This document shows, in pieces, positions 9,852 to 18,625 of a stretch of DNA of 64,000 nt. This stretch comes from VBCK01 sp036270655 (GTDB lineage Bacteria; Pseudomonadota; Gammaproteobacteria; Burkholderiales; Burkholderiaceae_F): positions 124,001-188,000 of the forward strand of contig DATBCD010000030.1 of NCBI GenBank assembly GCA_036270655.1, in the 5' to 3' direction. The translations under genes were made by a program, and so were the position numbers. The number at the start of each line of letters is the position of its first letter. Position 1 is the stretch's first letter. Below the pieces are notes generated by a model. That model made no database searches. It was not told the origin of the DNA and saw only the letters and a program-made list of their open reading frames with translations.

Positions 9852-9920
9852 GATCGGCCGGAGGGTGGGAAAGGCACCGGCGATTCTAGCCAACCCGCGC
9901 GTTCGTACAATCGGACCTCC

Positions 9921-10940
9921 ATGGCTCAGGTCCTGCTGGTTGCTGGCGCACTGATTTCCGAGCTGGACTGGGACCAGGCGGGGCCGAGCTGCGTGCCGGA
10001 TCGCCTGGCCCGGCGGCTTGCGCGCGCGCGCAGAACCAGCCGCAGATTCGATGCGCGCTGGTCCGACGGTGCGGCTCACCTCGAGTGGCTGGCGCGCGCT
10101 TATCGCGTGCCCGGCGATCCGCCCGCGAGCGCGCCCTATGCGTGGCGCGCCCATGGCGGGCAGGCGACCGACGCCGGCGTCTGGTTCTGCGAACCGGTCC
10201 ACCTGCGGCTGGAGCCTGAACGCACCGTGCTGACCCGGATCGAGGCGCCGCCGTTGAACGAGGCGGAATCCGCCGACCTGTTCGCCGAGGCGGCCGACAG
10301 CGCGCGAGCGTACGTTGCCGAGCTGCGACGTGCCGCATCGCGCTGGTACCTGCTCGCGGAACCGACGTGGAGCCTGCGAACCACGCCGCTGGAGGCGGCG
10401 CTGGGCGCTTCAGTCGAGCCCAGGCTGCCGCAGGGCGAGCACGCGATCCAATGGCGCCGGCTGCTGAACGAGGTTCAGATGCGCTGGCATGCGAGCCGCA
10501 TCAACCGGGAACGGGAAGCGCGCGGACAGCAGGCTGCCAACGGATTGTGGCTGCACGGCGGCGGCGCCTGGCGCCCGCTCGCGCCGTCCTCGTTTGCTCG
10601 CATCGACGGCGACGATCCCGTCGTGCTCGGGTGGCAGCAGGCCGCCGACCGCGCCCCCTCGAAGGCCGCCACGCCGCCCGACACGTTGACCGTCTGGCCG
10701 CACCTGTTCGAGCCCTACTGGCGCAAGGACTGGCGCGCCTGGGCTGCCGCCTGGTCGCGCCTGGACGCGCAGGTCGACTCGATGCTGCGCTCGGCGCGCG
10801 TCGAGCGCGATGGCCGGGTGGAGCTGGTTGCCTGCGGCCGCCGCATGGCAGCCGCTTTCGCGTTCGATCGGGCCGCCGGCCTGCTGCCGTGGCGGCGCCG
10901 CGACTTGCGCGAGTGCCTGCTGGAGGTGACCAGCGGATGA
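9921..10940 (+). CDS. RpfE-like conserved protein (COG4255 type)
   Basis: 339 residues from ATG 9921. No catalytic motif that I recognise. The sequence has a central segment PYAWRAHGGQATDAGVWFCE and the C-terminal WPHLFEPYWRKDW, resembling the uncharacterised family next to recJ in many beta- and gammaproteobacteria, called RpfE in Xanthomonas. The gene overlaps recJ by 4 bp (ATGA) and heads a unit with recJ, prfB and lysS. The order matches what is described in the Xanthomonas rpf region, but no rpfF/rpfC signalling genes are present here. Function unknown. Confidence 0.65.
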   Translation: MAQVLLVAGALISELDWDQAGPSCVPDRLARRLARARRTSRRFDARWSDGAAHLEWLARAYRVPGDPPASAPYAWRAHGGQATDAGVWFCEPVHLRLEPERTVLTRIEAPPLNEAESADLFAEAADSARAYVAELRRAASRWYLLAEPTWSLRTTPLEAALGASVEPRLPQGEHAIQWRRLLNEVQMRWHASRINREREARGQQAANGLWLHGGGAWRPLAPSSFARIDGDDPVVLGWQQAADRAPSKAATPPDTLTVWPHLFEPYWRKDWRAWAAAWSRLDAQVDSMLRSARVERDGRVELVACGRRMAAAFAFDRAAGLLPWRRRDLRECLLEVTSG

Positions 10941-12625
10941 CGGAGCTGGTCGAACGCCCGCACGACCCGGCTGTGGCAGCGCGCCTGGCCGCGGCCGGCT
11001 TGCCCGCGCCGCTGGCGCGCGCGCTGGCTGCGCGTGGGGTGGTTTCCGCCGGCGAGCTGCAGCCGGCGATCGGCGAAATGCACGCGCCGGCGTTGCTGGC
11101 TCAGTGCCAGCGCGCGGCCTGCCTGCTGGCCGATGCGATCGAGCGCAAACAGCGCCTGCTGATCGTGGCCGATTACGATTGCGATGGCGCCACCGCGTGC
11201 GCGGTCGGGCTGCGCGGTCTGCGCGCGATGGGTGCCGACGTCGACTTCCTGGTGCCCAACCGCTTCGAATTCGGCTATGGGCTGACGCCGGAGCTGGTCG
11301 AACTGGCCGCACAGCGGCGTCCGGACTGGATCATCACGGTCGACAACGGAGTGGCCAGCATCGAAGGGGTCGAGCGTGCCAACGCGTTGGGCATCAGCGT
11401 GGTGATCACCGATCATCACCTGCCTGGCGAGCGGCTGCCGGCGGCGCGCGCGATCGTCAACCCCAATCAGCCCGGCTGCGCTTTTCCATCGAAGAATCTG
11501 GCCGGTGTCGGCGTGATGTTCTATGTGCTGACGGGGTTGCGCGCCGAGCTGCGCAGCCGCGGCCGGTTCGATCAGGCAACCCAGCCTCGCCTGAACGGGT
11601 TGCTCGACCTGGTGGCCCTGGGTACGGTGGCCGACCTGGTGCGGCTGGATCGCAACAACCGCACCCTGGTCACGTCAGGTCTGCAGAACATCCGCAGCGG
11701 TCGCCTGCAGGCGGGCGTCGCGGCGTTGTTCCAGGTGGCTGGCCGCAGCGCGGCCGAGGCGCGCGCCGAGGATCTGGGCTTTTCGATCGGGCCCCGGATC
11801 AACGCGGCGGGCCGGCTGACCGACATGACGATCGGGATCGACTGCCTGACCTGCGACGACCCCGACCGCGCGCTCGAGCTGGCGCAGCAACTGGACCGGC
11901 TCAACCGAGAACGCCGCCAGATCGAAGCCAGCATGCAGGTCGATGCGATCGGCGGCATCGATCCGTCCGGATTCGGGGAGCGGCGCTCGATCGTATTGTT
12001 CAATCCGCAATGGCACCAGGGCGTCGTCGGGCTGGTTGCCTCGCGTGTGAAGGACAGGTATCACCGTCCCACGATCGCCTTCGCCACAGCCGGCGACGGA
12101 CTGCTGCGCGGCTCCGGCCGCTCGATCGATGGCGTGCACCTGCGCGACACGCTGGATCGCGTCACCAAGGCCGATCCCGGGCTGATCGATCGCTTCGGCG
12201 GCCACGCGATGGCCGCCGGCCTGACGCTGCGCGAGCCGCGCCTGGCGGCGTTCATCGATGCGTTCGAGACGGCCACGCGGGCCATGGCCGACCCGTCGCT
12301 GTTTACGCGCTCGCTGGTCACGGATGGTGCCCTGACCGCGGCCGAAATCGGGCCTGAACTGGCCGATGCGATCGAACGGATCGTGTGGGGCCAGGGCTTC
12401 GTCGAGCCGGTGTTCGCCAACGAGTTCGACGTGCTGGAGCAGCGCCTGGTGCAGGAGCGCCATCTGCAACTGACGCTGGGTCTGGAGCGGTGCCGCCTTC
12501 CGGCGATCTGGTTCGGACGGGTCGAAGCGCTGGCGCCGCGCGCGCGCCTGGCCTACCGCCTCAAATTCGACACCTTCCGCGGGCTGCGCCGGATCCGCCT
12601 GCACATCGCTGGCGCCGCGTCGTAA
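10937..12625 (+). CDS. recJ: single-stranded-DNA exonuclease RecJ
   Basis: 562 residues. RecJ is the 5'-3' ssDNA exonuclease of RecF-pathway recombination and mismatch repair. DHH-family motifs are visible: VADYDCDGATA (motif I), TVDNG, the signature TDHHLPGE, and the DHHA1 region with GGHAMAAGLTL near the C-terminus. The start ATG overlaps the stop of the rpfE-like gene (ATGA). A perfect 12-bp hairpin lies directly after the stop. Confidence 0.96.
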   Translation: MTELVERPHDPAVAARLAAAGLPAPLARALAARGVVSAGELQPAIGEMHAPALLAQCQRAACLLADAIERKQRLLIVADYDCDGATACAVGLRGLRAMGADVDFLVPNRFEFGYGLTPELVELAAQRRPDWIITVDNGVASIEGVERANALGISVVITDHHLPGERLPAARAIVNPNQPGCAFPSKNLAGVGVMFYVLTGLRAELRSRGRFDQATQPRLNGLLDLVALGTVADLVRLDRNNRTLVTSGLQNIRSGRLQAGVAALFQVAGRSAAEARAEDLGFSIGPRINAAGRLTDMTIGIDCLTCDDPDRALELAQQLDRLNRERRQIEASMQVDAIGGIDPSGFGERRSIVLFNPQWHQGVVGLVASRVKDRYHRPTIAFATAGDGLLRGSGRSIDGVHLRDTLDRVTKADPGLIDRFGGHAMAAGLTLREPRLAAFIDAFETATRAMADPSLFTRSLVTDGALTAAEIGPELADAIERIVWGQGFVEPVFANEFDVLEQRLVQERHLQLTLGLERCRLPAIWFGRVEALAPRARLAYRLKFDTFRGLRRIRLHIAGAAS

Positions 12626-12635
12626 CCCACAACCT

Positions 12636-12661
12636 CCCCTCTCCCGCGTGCGGGAGAGGGG
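12636..12661. repeat. GC-rich palindrome (REP-like) between recJ and prfB
   Basis: CCCCTCTCCCGC (12636-12647) and GCGGGAGAGGGG (12650-12661) are perfectly complementary around GT, followed by a CAGGGGGAGAGGGC tail. This is the shape of a dispersed intergenic repeat seen in several beta- and gammaproteobacterial genomes. It may also attenuate readthrough from recJ. A decayed relative may lie near 54555-54580. Confidence 0.7.
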
Positions 12662-12707
12662 CAGGGGGAGAGGGCAGCCCGTCTTCGGCGATAATGAGGG
12701 GTTTTGA

Positions 12708-13824
12708 ATGGACCGTCCGATGGATGCAGAACAACTGAACCAGACCGCCGCGACCCTGGCTGACCTTCGCAGCCGGCTGTCCGACCTGCGGAGGTATCTT
12801 TGACGTCGACGCCAAGCAGCAACGCCTGACCGAGGTGGCCGTCGCGCTGGAGGCGCCGAACATCTGGGACGACCCTAAGCGGGCCCAGGATCTCGGGCGC
12901 GAGAAAAAGGCGCTGGAGGAGGTGGTCGACCGGATGCGGCGGCTGGACCACGAGCTGGGCGACGCCGCCGAGCTGTTCGAGCTGTCGCGCGCCGACCAGG
13001 ACAGCGGCGCACTGGCAACGATCGACGCCGATGTCCGGTCGCTGGCCCGCCAGATCGACGAGCTCGAGTTTCAGCGGATGTTCCACAACCCGCTGGATCC
13101 GAACAACTGCTTCCTGGATATCCAGGCCGGGGCCGGCGGCACCGAGGCGCAGGATTGGGCCTCGATGCTGGAGAGGATGTATCTGCGCTACGCCGAGCGC
13201 AAGGGGTTCAAGGCCGAGCTGCTCGAGGAGTCGCCTGGCGAGGTGGCCGGCATCAAGAGCGCGACCATCAAGATGAGCGGTCCGTACGCGTACGGAATGA
13301 TGCGCACCGAAACCGGCGTGCACCGGCTGGTGCGCAAGTCCCCGTTCGATTCGAATGCGCGCAGGCACACCTCATTTGCCAGCGTGTTCGTCTACCCGGA
13401 GGTCGACGACACGATGGAGGTCGAGATCAATCCGGCCGATCTTCGGATCGACGTGTACCGCGCATCCGGCGCCGGCGGGCAGCACGTGAACAAGACCGAA
13501 TCGGCGGTGCGGATCACGCATCTGCCGACCGGAATCGTGGTACAGAGCCAGAACGACCGCTCGCAGCACCGCAACCGCGCCGAATGCATGGCGATGCTGA
13601 AATCGCGGCTGTTCGAGCTCGAGATGCGAAAGCGCCTGGCCGAGCAGTCGAAGCTGGAAGAGTCCAAGACCGACGTCGGCTGGGGCCACCAGATCCGCTC
13701 CTACGTGCTCGATCAGTCGCGCATCAAGGATCTGCGCACCAACGTCGAGATCGGCAACACGCAGGCGGTGCTGGACGGAGACCTGGACGAATTCATCAAC
13801 GCGAGCCTCAAACAGGGCGTCTGA
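12708..13824 (+). CDS. prfB: peptide chain release factor 2 with +1 programmed frameshift
   Basis: RF2 terminates translation at UGA and UAA. The gene starts in one frame at ATG 12708 (GAGGGG six bases upstream; a second in-frame ATG at 12720 lacks a ribosome site), hits UGA at 12801-12803, and continues in the +1 frame from GAC 12802 to 13824. Joined, it gives 371 residues, against 365 in E. coli. The SPF tripeptide for stop-codon recognition is in KSPFDSN and the catalytic GGQ is in SGAGGQHVNKTES. It lies 9 bp before lysS, in the same unit as recJ. The frame change is a normal regulatory device, not a mutation. Confidence 0.96.
12790..12804 (+). promoter_or_regulatory. prfB autoregulatory +1 frameshift site
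   Basis: The sequence GGAGGTATCTTTGAC holds an internal Shine-Dalgarno-like GGAGG, the slippery CTT and the in-frame stop TGA followed by C. This is the canonical layout of the prfB recoding site. When RF2 is scarce the ribosome pauses at UGA and slips +1 on CUU, completing RF2. Confidence 0.95.
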
Positions 13825-13833
13825 CCGACTCCA

Positions 13834-15345
13834 ATGTCCGAAACGAATCCGCCTGACGGGGAGCTCCAGAGTCCGATTCTGGCCGAGCGTCACGCCAAGC
13901 TGGCGCGCCTGCGCGAGCTCGGCCCCGCCTATCCGAACGACTTCGTTCGGACTGCCACCGCTGCCGGGCTTCACGCGCGCTACGCGCAGGCCAGCCGGGA
14001 TGAGCTGGCCGCCGCGGCGGTGCCGGTTTCGGTGGCCGGGCGCCTGATGCTCAAGCGCCTGCAGGGCAAGGTCAGCTTTGCCACCGTACAGGACGGCTCC
14101 GGACGGATCCAGCTGTTCGTGAGCGACGACGATGCGGGAGCCGCGGCGCACGAGGCCTTCCGCCATTGGGACATCGGCGACATCGTCGGCGCCGAAGGGG
14201 TGCTGTTCCGGACCAACCGCGGCGAGCTGTCGGTCCGCTGCCGCACGCTGCGGCTGCTGGCCAAGGCGCTGCGTCCGCTGCCGGACAAGTTCCATGGGCT
14301 GGCCGACCAGGAGATGCGCTACCGCCAGCGCTATGTCGACCTGATCGTCAACGAATCGACCCGCACCACATTCCAGATCCGCTCGCGGGCGGTGGCCGAG
14401 CTGCGGCGCCTGATGACCGAACAGGGCTTCCTGGAGGTCGAAACACCGATGCTGCAGCTCATTCCTGGCGGAGCTGCCGCCCGCCCTTTCGTCACGCACC
14501 ACCACGCGCTCGATATCGACATGTATCTTCGGATCGCACCTGAGCTGTATCTGAAGCGCCTCGTGGTGGGCGGCTTCGAGCGCGTGTTCGAGATCAATCG
14601 CAACTTTCGCAACGAAGGCATCAGTCCGCGCCACAACCCCGAATTCACGATGCTCGAGTTCTACGCGGCCTACCAGGACGTGCGGTGGATGATGGACTTC
14701 ACCGAGCAGCTGCTGCGCCAGACCGCGCTGGCGGCCACCGGATCGGCCGCGCTTTCGTACCAGGGGCAGACGATCAATCTGGCGCCGAGCTTCGAGCGGT
14801 TGACGATCACGCAGGCGATCCTGCGCCATCACCCCGGCTATTCTCCGACGACACTTTCCGACCCGTTCTGGTTGATCCCGGAGCTCGAGCGGCTGGGGGC
14901 TGAAGCGCCCCCAGGCGCCGGCGTGGGCAGCCTGCAACTGACGCTGTTCGAGTACGTGGCCGAGCCCAAGCTGGTGCAGCCGACTTTCATCATCGACTAC
15001 CCGGTCGAGGTCTCGCCGCTCGCGCGCGCGTCCGATCAGCGGCCCGATGTCGCAGAGCGCTTCGAGCTGTTCATCGGCGGGCGCGAGACGGCCAACGGTT
15101 TTTCCGAGCTGAACGATCCGGAAGACCAGGCCGGGCGCTTTCGAGCCCAGGCGCAGGCCAGACAGGCCGGCGATCAGGAAGCGATGTATTACGACGCCGA
15201 CTATATTCGAGCGCTCGAATACGCCATGCCGCCGGCGGCCGGCTGCGGGATCGGAGTCGACCGCTTCGTGATGCTGCTGGCCGATGCGCCGAGCATCCGC
15301 GACGTGATCCTGTTTCCGCATATGCGCCCGGAGGACCCGGTCTGA
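13834..15345 (+). CDS. lysS: lysyl-tRNA synthetase, class II
   Basis: 503 residues. It charges tRNA-Lys in the cytoplasm. An N-terminal OB-fold anticodon-binding domain (about 60-155, with KVSFATVQDGSGRIQLF) precedes the class II core: motif 1 around LMTEQGFLEVETPML, motif 2 in FEINRNFRNEGISPRHNPEFTM, and motif 3 in GCGIGVDRFVMLL. Length is normal. It follows prfB by 9 bp, as in many proteobacteria. Confidence 0.97.
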   Translation: MSETNPPDGELQSPILAERHAKLARLRELGPAYPNDFVRTATAAGLHARYAQASRDELAAAAVPVSVAGRLMLKRLQGKVSFATVQDGSGRIQLFVSDDDAGAAAHEAFRHWDIGDIVGAEGVLFRTNRGELSVRCRTLRLLAKALRPLPDKFHGLADQEMRYRQRYVDLIVNESTRTTFQIRSRAVAELRRLMTEQGFLEVETPMLQLIPGGAAARPFVTHHHALDIDMYLRIAPELYLKRLVVGGFERVFEINRNFRNEGISPRHNPEFTMLEFYAAYQDVRWMMDFTEQLLRQTALAATGSAALSYQGQTINLAPSFERLTITQAILRHHPGYSPTTLSDPFWLIPELERLGAEAPPGAGVGSLQLTLFEYVAEPKLVQPTFIIDYPVEVSPLARASDQRPDVAERFELFIGGRETANGFSELNDPEDQAGRFRAQAQARQAGDQEAMYYDADYIRALEYAMPPAAGCGIGVDRFVMLLADAPSIRDVILFPHMRPEDPV

Positions 15346-15410
15346 CATCCTCGCTGGCGGATCGCCTCGAGCGCCTGTGGCAGGCGTGCGAGCGGCATGC
15401 GGACCAATCC

Positions 15411-16145
15411 GTGCCGCCCCACTGGCTGCCGCTCGTGGTGGACCGCAGCCGCTGCGGCTGGCTCGATCCGCAGACGGCACGCTGCCTGGCACAGCCTCCT
15501 TCGCCGTTCGAGCTCAACGGCGGCCGGCTGATGCTGGCGCCTGATCCGCATGATCTGCCGGCCTGCTCGCAGGCGATGGACTTTGCCGCCCGACGCCTGC
15601 ACCAGGCCGGCATTGTCCGCGAGTGGCGGTCCGAACAGCTGGACGTGCGCACCGAAGACGACCGCACCGTCGCCACCATCGAGCGCGCAGCCTGCCGCGC
15701 GCTGGGGATCGAGACCCGCTCGGTGCAGCTGAACGGGCTGCGTGCCGGCGGCGCGTTCGTTGCCGCGCGGCGCGCGCCGCACAAGCTGAGCGATCCGAAC
15801 CGCTGGGACAATCTGGCCGCCGGCATGATCGCCGCCGGCGAGCGGGATCTTCAAGCCCTGGCCCGCGAGGCCTACGAGGAAGCCGGCCTGCGGCTTGCGC
15901 AGTTGCCGCTCGCGCGCGGCTCGCGGCTGCGGGTGCAGCGGCCGGTCGCCGAGGGCCTGATGATCGAGACGGTCCAGGTGTTCGACGTACAGCTGCCGGA
16001 CGATTTCGTTCCTGCGAACCAGGACGGCGAAGTCGCAGCCTTCCAGACCTGGCCGCTCGAAGCGGCCCTCGACGCCATCGAGCTCGGCGATTTCACGCTG
16101 CAGGCGTCGATGGCGATCCTGGATGCGATGCGGCGCGCACTTTGA
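15411..16145 (+). CDS. NUDIX hydrolase with DUF4743 N-terminal domain
   Basis: 244 residues from GTG 15411. The C-terminal NUDIX domain carries the Nudix-box residues in EAYEEAGL, preceded by RWDNLAAGMIAAGE. The N-terminal part, with WLPLVVDRSRCGWL and FELNGGRLML, matches the DUF4743 region fused to NUDIX domains in fungal Tnr3-like and bacterial proteins. Likely a nucleoside-diphosphate-linked pyrophosphatase of unknown substrate. The reading frame stays open upstream with family-like sequence (SLADRLERLWQAC), so the true start may be the CTG at 15342, overlapping the lysS stop. Confidence 0.75.
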   Translation: MPPHWLPLVVDRSRCGWLDPQTARCLAQPPSPFELNGGRLMLAPDPHDLPACSQAMDFAARRLHQAGIVREWRSEQLDVRTEDDRTVATIERAACRALGIETRSVQLNGLRAGGAFVAARRAPHKLSDPNRWDNLAAGMIAAGERDLQALAREAYEEAGLRLAQLPLARGSRLRVQRPVAEGLMIETVQVFDVQLPDDFVPANQDGEVAAFQTWPLEAALDAIELGDFTLQASMAILDAMRRAL

Positions 16146-16194
16146 CGCTCGAGAGCCGCAAGATGCTGCAGTAGAGGAAGCGTAGAGGCGCGAG

Positions 16195-16389
16195 TCAGTC
16201 GGCCTCGTCGATCCAGGCCATCTGGATCGCTTCCAGGACCTTCTCTCCCGAGCGCTTCGGGTCGTCGTCGAAGCCGGGCAGCTCGCACACCCAGCGGTGC
16301 AGGTCGGTGAAGCGCACCGTTTTTGGATCCACGTCGGGAAACCGCTCGGCCAGCGCCTGCGCGATCCGGCTCGTATCGACCCATTTCAT
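16195..16389 (-). CDS. iscX: Fe-S assembly adaptor IscX
   Basis: 64 residues, the usual IscX size. The sequence MKWVDTSRIAQALAERFPDV and the acidic C-terminus with FDDDP are typical. IscX binds IscS and acts as an iron-dependent regulator or iron adaptor of cluster assembly. It is the last gene of the isc cluster, 19 bp after fdx, and converges with the NUDIX gene. Confidence 0.95.
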   Translation of the reverse strand: MKWVDTSRIAQALAERFPDVDPKTVRFTDLHRWVCELPGFDDDPKRSGEKVLEAIQMAWIDEAD

Positions 16390-16408
16390 CGAACGCGCTC
16401 CTGCCCCA

Positions 16409-16747
16409 TCAGTGCTTTTCCTTGACCTGGTTGATCGAATAGCGCGGGATTTCGATCACGACGTCGCGATTGCTCATTTTCGCCTGGCACGACAGGCGCG
16501 ACTTGGCGGTCAGTCCCCAGGCCCGGTCCAGCAGATCGTCCTCCTCGTCGGTCGAGGGCGGCAGGGATTCGAACCCCTCGCGCACGATCACGTGGCAGGT
16601 CGTGCAGGCACAGGAAAGCTCGCACGCATGCTCGATTTCCACTCCGTGGTCCAGCAGCGCGCGGCAGATGCTCTGTCCGGCCGGAGCCTCGACGACAGCT
16701 CCCTCCGGAGCGATTTCCGGGTGGGGAAGCACGCGAATCACGGGCAT
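16409..16747 (-). CDS. fdx: ISC-type [2Fe-2S] ferredoxin
   Basis: 112 residues. Fdx donates electrons during Fe-S cluster assembly on IscU. Cluster ligands are Cys42, Cys48, Cys51 and Cys87 (C-x5-C-x2-C ... C), the adrenodoxin-type pattern. The start ATG at 16747 overlaps the hscA stop (ATGA), so it is coupled to the chaperone gene. The open frame upstream on this strand is only antisense to nothing useful: it lies inside hscA. Confidence 0.96.
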   Translation of the reverse strand: MPVIRVLPHPEIAPEGAVVEAPAGQSICRALLDHGVEIEHACELSCACTTCHVIVREGFESLPPSTDEEDDLLDRAWGLTAKSRLSCQAKMSNRDVVIEIPRYSINQVKEKH

Positions 16748-18621
16748 CAGCGAGCCAGCACGTCGTCGATCCGGCTCCCCGCGAGGGCGTTGCGAATCGA
16801 ACGGTTCATCCGGCGCGCCGCAAATTCCTCGGTCACGCGGGTCAGATCGACCGTCGCGCTTCTGAGCAGATCCACGTCGTCGCTGTCCAGCACCGCGGTC
16901 AGCGCCGCCAGCGCCGCATCGACGGCGGCGCGTTCGCCCGTGTCCAGCAGGTCCGAATCGGCGGCCAGCGCAGCCGCGGTGGTTTCGATCAGGCGCCGCC
17001 CGTCGACCTGCAGCTCGCGCAGCGTGCGCAGCCGCTGATCGTCCCGGGCGTGGTCGATCGAATCGGCCAGCATTCGCGCCACTTCCTCGTCGCTCAGGCC
17101 GTACGAAGGGCGCACCGTGACCGAGGCTTCGACCCCGGACGTCAGCTCGCGTGCGGAAACCGAAAGCAGGCCATCGGCGTCGACCTGGAAGCTCACGCGC
17201 ACGCGCGCGGCGCCGGCGACCATCGGCGGGATGCCCCGCAATTCGAAGCGGGCCAGCGAGCGGCAGTCCGACACCAGCTCGCGCTCGCCCTGCACGACGT
17301 GGATCGCCATCGCGGTCTGCCCGTCCTTGAACGTCGTGAATTCCTGAGCCCGCGCCACCGGTATGGTCGAATTGCGCGCAATCACGCGCTCGACCAGCCC
17401 TCCCATCGTTTCCAGCCCGAGGGACAGCGGAATCACATCCAGCAGCAGCCAATCGTCGCCAGGGGCCCGATTGCCCGCCAGCAGGTTCGCCTGCACCGCG
17501 GCGCCCAGGGCAACGACCTGGTCGGGGTCCAGGTCCGTCAGCGGGGGCTGGCCGAACAGCTCCGCCACCGCCTTGCGCACGTGCAGCATCCGGGTCGCAC
17601 CGCCCACCAGCACCACGCCTTTGATTTGGGAGGCGCCAAGCCCGGCGTCTTTCAGCGTGCGGCGCGCCGCGTCGATCGTCTTCTGCACCAGGTGCCGGGT
17701 CAGCCCGAAGAAGGTTTCCGCTCCCAGCATCAGATTGACCCAGGCGCCGTTGCTCAGGCGCGCCTGGATCGAGGCCTGCGGCCGCTCCGACAACGCCTCC
17801 TTGGCGATGCGTGCCCTGCCTGTCAGAAGCCGCATGTCCTGCGGTCCGAGCTGCGACAGATTGGCTTGCTCCAGGATCCAGCAATAGACCCGGTGATCGA
17901 AATCGTCGCCGCCCAATGCGGTGTCGCCGCCGGTCGCCAGCACCTCGAACACGCCACGGCTCAAGCGCAGGATCGAAATATCGAAAGTGCCGCCGCCCAG
18001 GTCATAGACCGCGTAGATGCCCTCCGCGGCGTGGTCCAGGCCGTACGCCAGAGCCGCCGCGGTGGGTTCGTTCAGCAGCCTGAAAACGTGCAGCCCCGCC
18101 AGCCGGGCCGCGTCACGCGTGGCCTGGCGCTGGGCGTCGTCGAAATAGGCAGGGACCGTGACCACGGCGCCGACCAGGGGGCTCCCGAGGACGGTCTCCG
18201 CGCGCTGGCGCAGCGACCCCAGGATCTCGGCCGAGACCTCGACCGGGCTTCTGACGCCGGCGGCTGTGCGAAGCTGGACCATGCCCTGCTGGGCGTCGAC
18301 GAAATCGTAGGTCAGGTTCTCGACATGCTCGACGTCGCGCAGCCCGCGTCCCATGAACCGCTTGACCGAGACGATGGTGTTGCGCGGATCCGAAGCCTGG
18401 TGTTCCGCCGCCTGATGGCCGACCTCGGCGGTGCCGTCAGCCAGGAAGCGCACGACGGAGGGCAGCAGCACGTGGCCCCGCTCGTCGGCGATCGCCTCCG
18501 GCAACCCGTGGCGAACGGTGGCCACCAGCGAGTTCGTTGTCCCCAGGTCGATGCCGACCGCCAGCCGATGCTGGTGCGGCGCGCTCGACATGCCTGGCTC
18601 GGCAATCTGCAGCAGCGCCAT
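16747..18621 (-). CDS. hscA: Hsp70-family chaperone HscA
   Basis: 624 residues from ATG 18621. HscA works with HscB to release Fe-S clusters from IscU. The ATPase domain has AVGIDLGTTNSLVA at the N-terminus, AVVTVPAYFDDAQRQATRDA, the phosphate loop AVYDLGGGTFD and VVLVGGATRM; the substrate-binding domain begins near residue 390 (LLLDVIPLSLGLETMGG). The open frame reaches 18645, but the ATG at 18621 falls just after the hscB stop and matches the family length. Confidence 0.96.
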   Translation of the reverse strand: MALLQIAEPGMSSAPHQHRLAVGIDLGTTNSLVATVRHGLPEAIADERGHVLLPSVVRFLADGTAEVGHQAAEHQASDPRNTIVSVKRFMGRGLRDVEHVENLTYDFVDAQQGMVQLRTAAGVRSPVEVSAEILGSLRQRAETVLGSPLVGAVVTVPAYFDDAQRQATRDAARLAGLHVFRLLNEPTAAALAYGLDHAAEGIYAVYDLGGGTFDISILRLSRGVFEVLATGGDTALGGDDFDHRVYCWILEQANLSQLGPQDMRLLTGRARIAKEALSERPQASIQARLSNGAWVNLMLGAETFFGLTRHLVQKTIDAARRTLKDAGLGASQIKGVVLVGGATRMLHVRKAVAELFGQPPLTDLDPDQVVALGAAVQANLLAGNRAPGDDWLLLDVIPLSLGLETMGGLVERVIARNSTIPVARAQEFTTFKDGQTAMAIHVVQGERELVSDCRSLARFELRGIPPMVAGAARVRVSFQVDADGLLSVSARELTSGVEASVTVRPSYGLSDEEVARMLADSIDHARDDQRLRTLRELQVDGRRLIETTAAALAADSDLLDTGERAAVDAALAALTAVLDSDDVDLLRSATVDLTRVTEEFAARRMNRSIRNALAGSRIDDVLAR

Positions 18622-18625
18622 CGAA

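Noticed and set aside
12708..12834. prfB as a frameshifted pseudogene
   Set aside because: The stop sits in the canonical programmed frameshift signal and all RF2 motifs are intact.
16561..16580. GATTCGAACCCC resembling a tRNA T-arm
   Set aside because: It lies within the fdx coding sequence and no acceptor, D or anticodon stems surround it.
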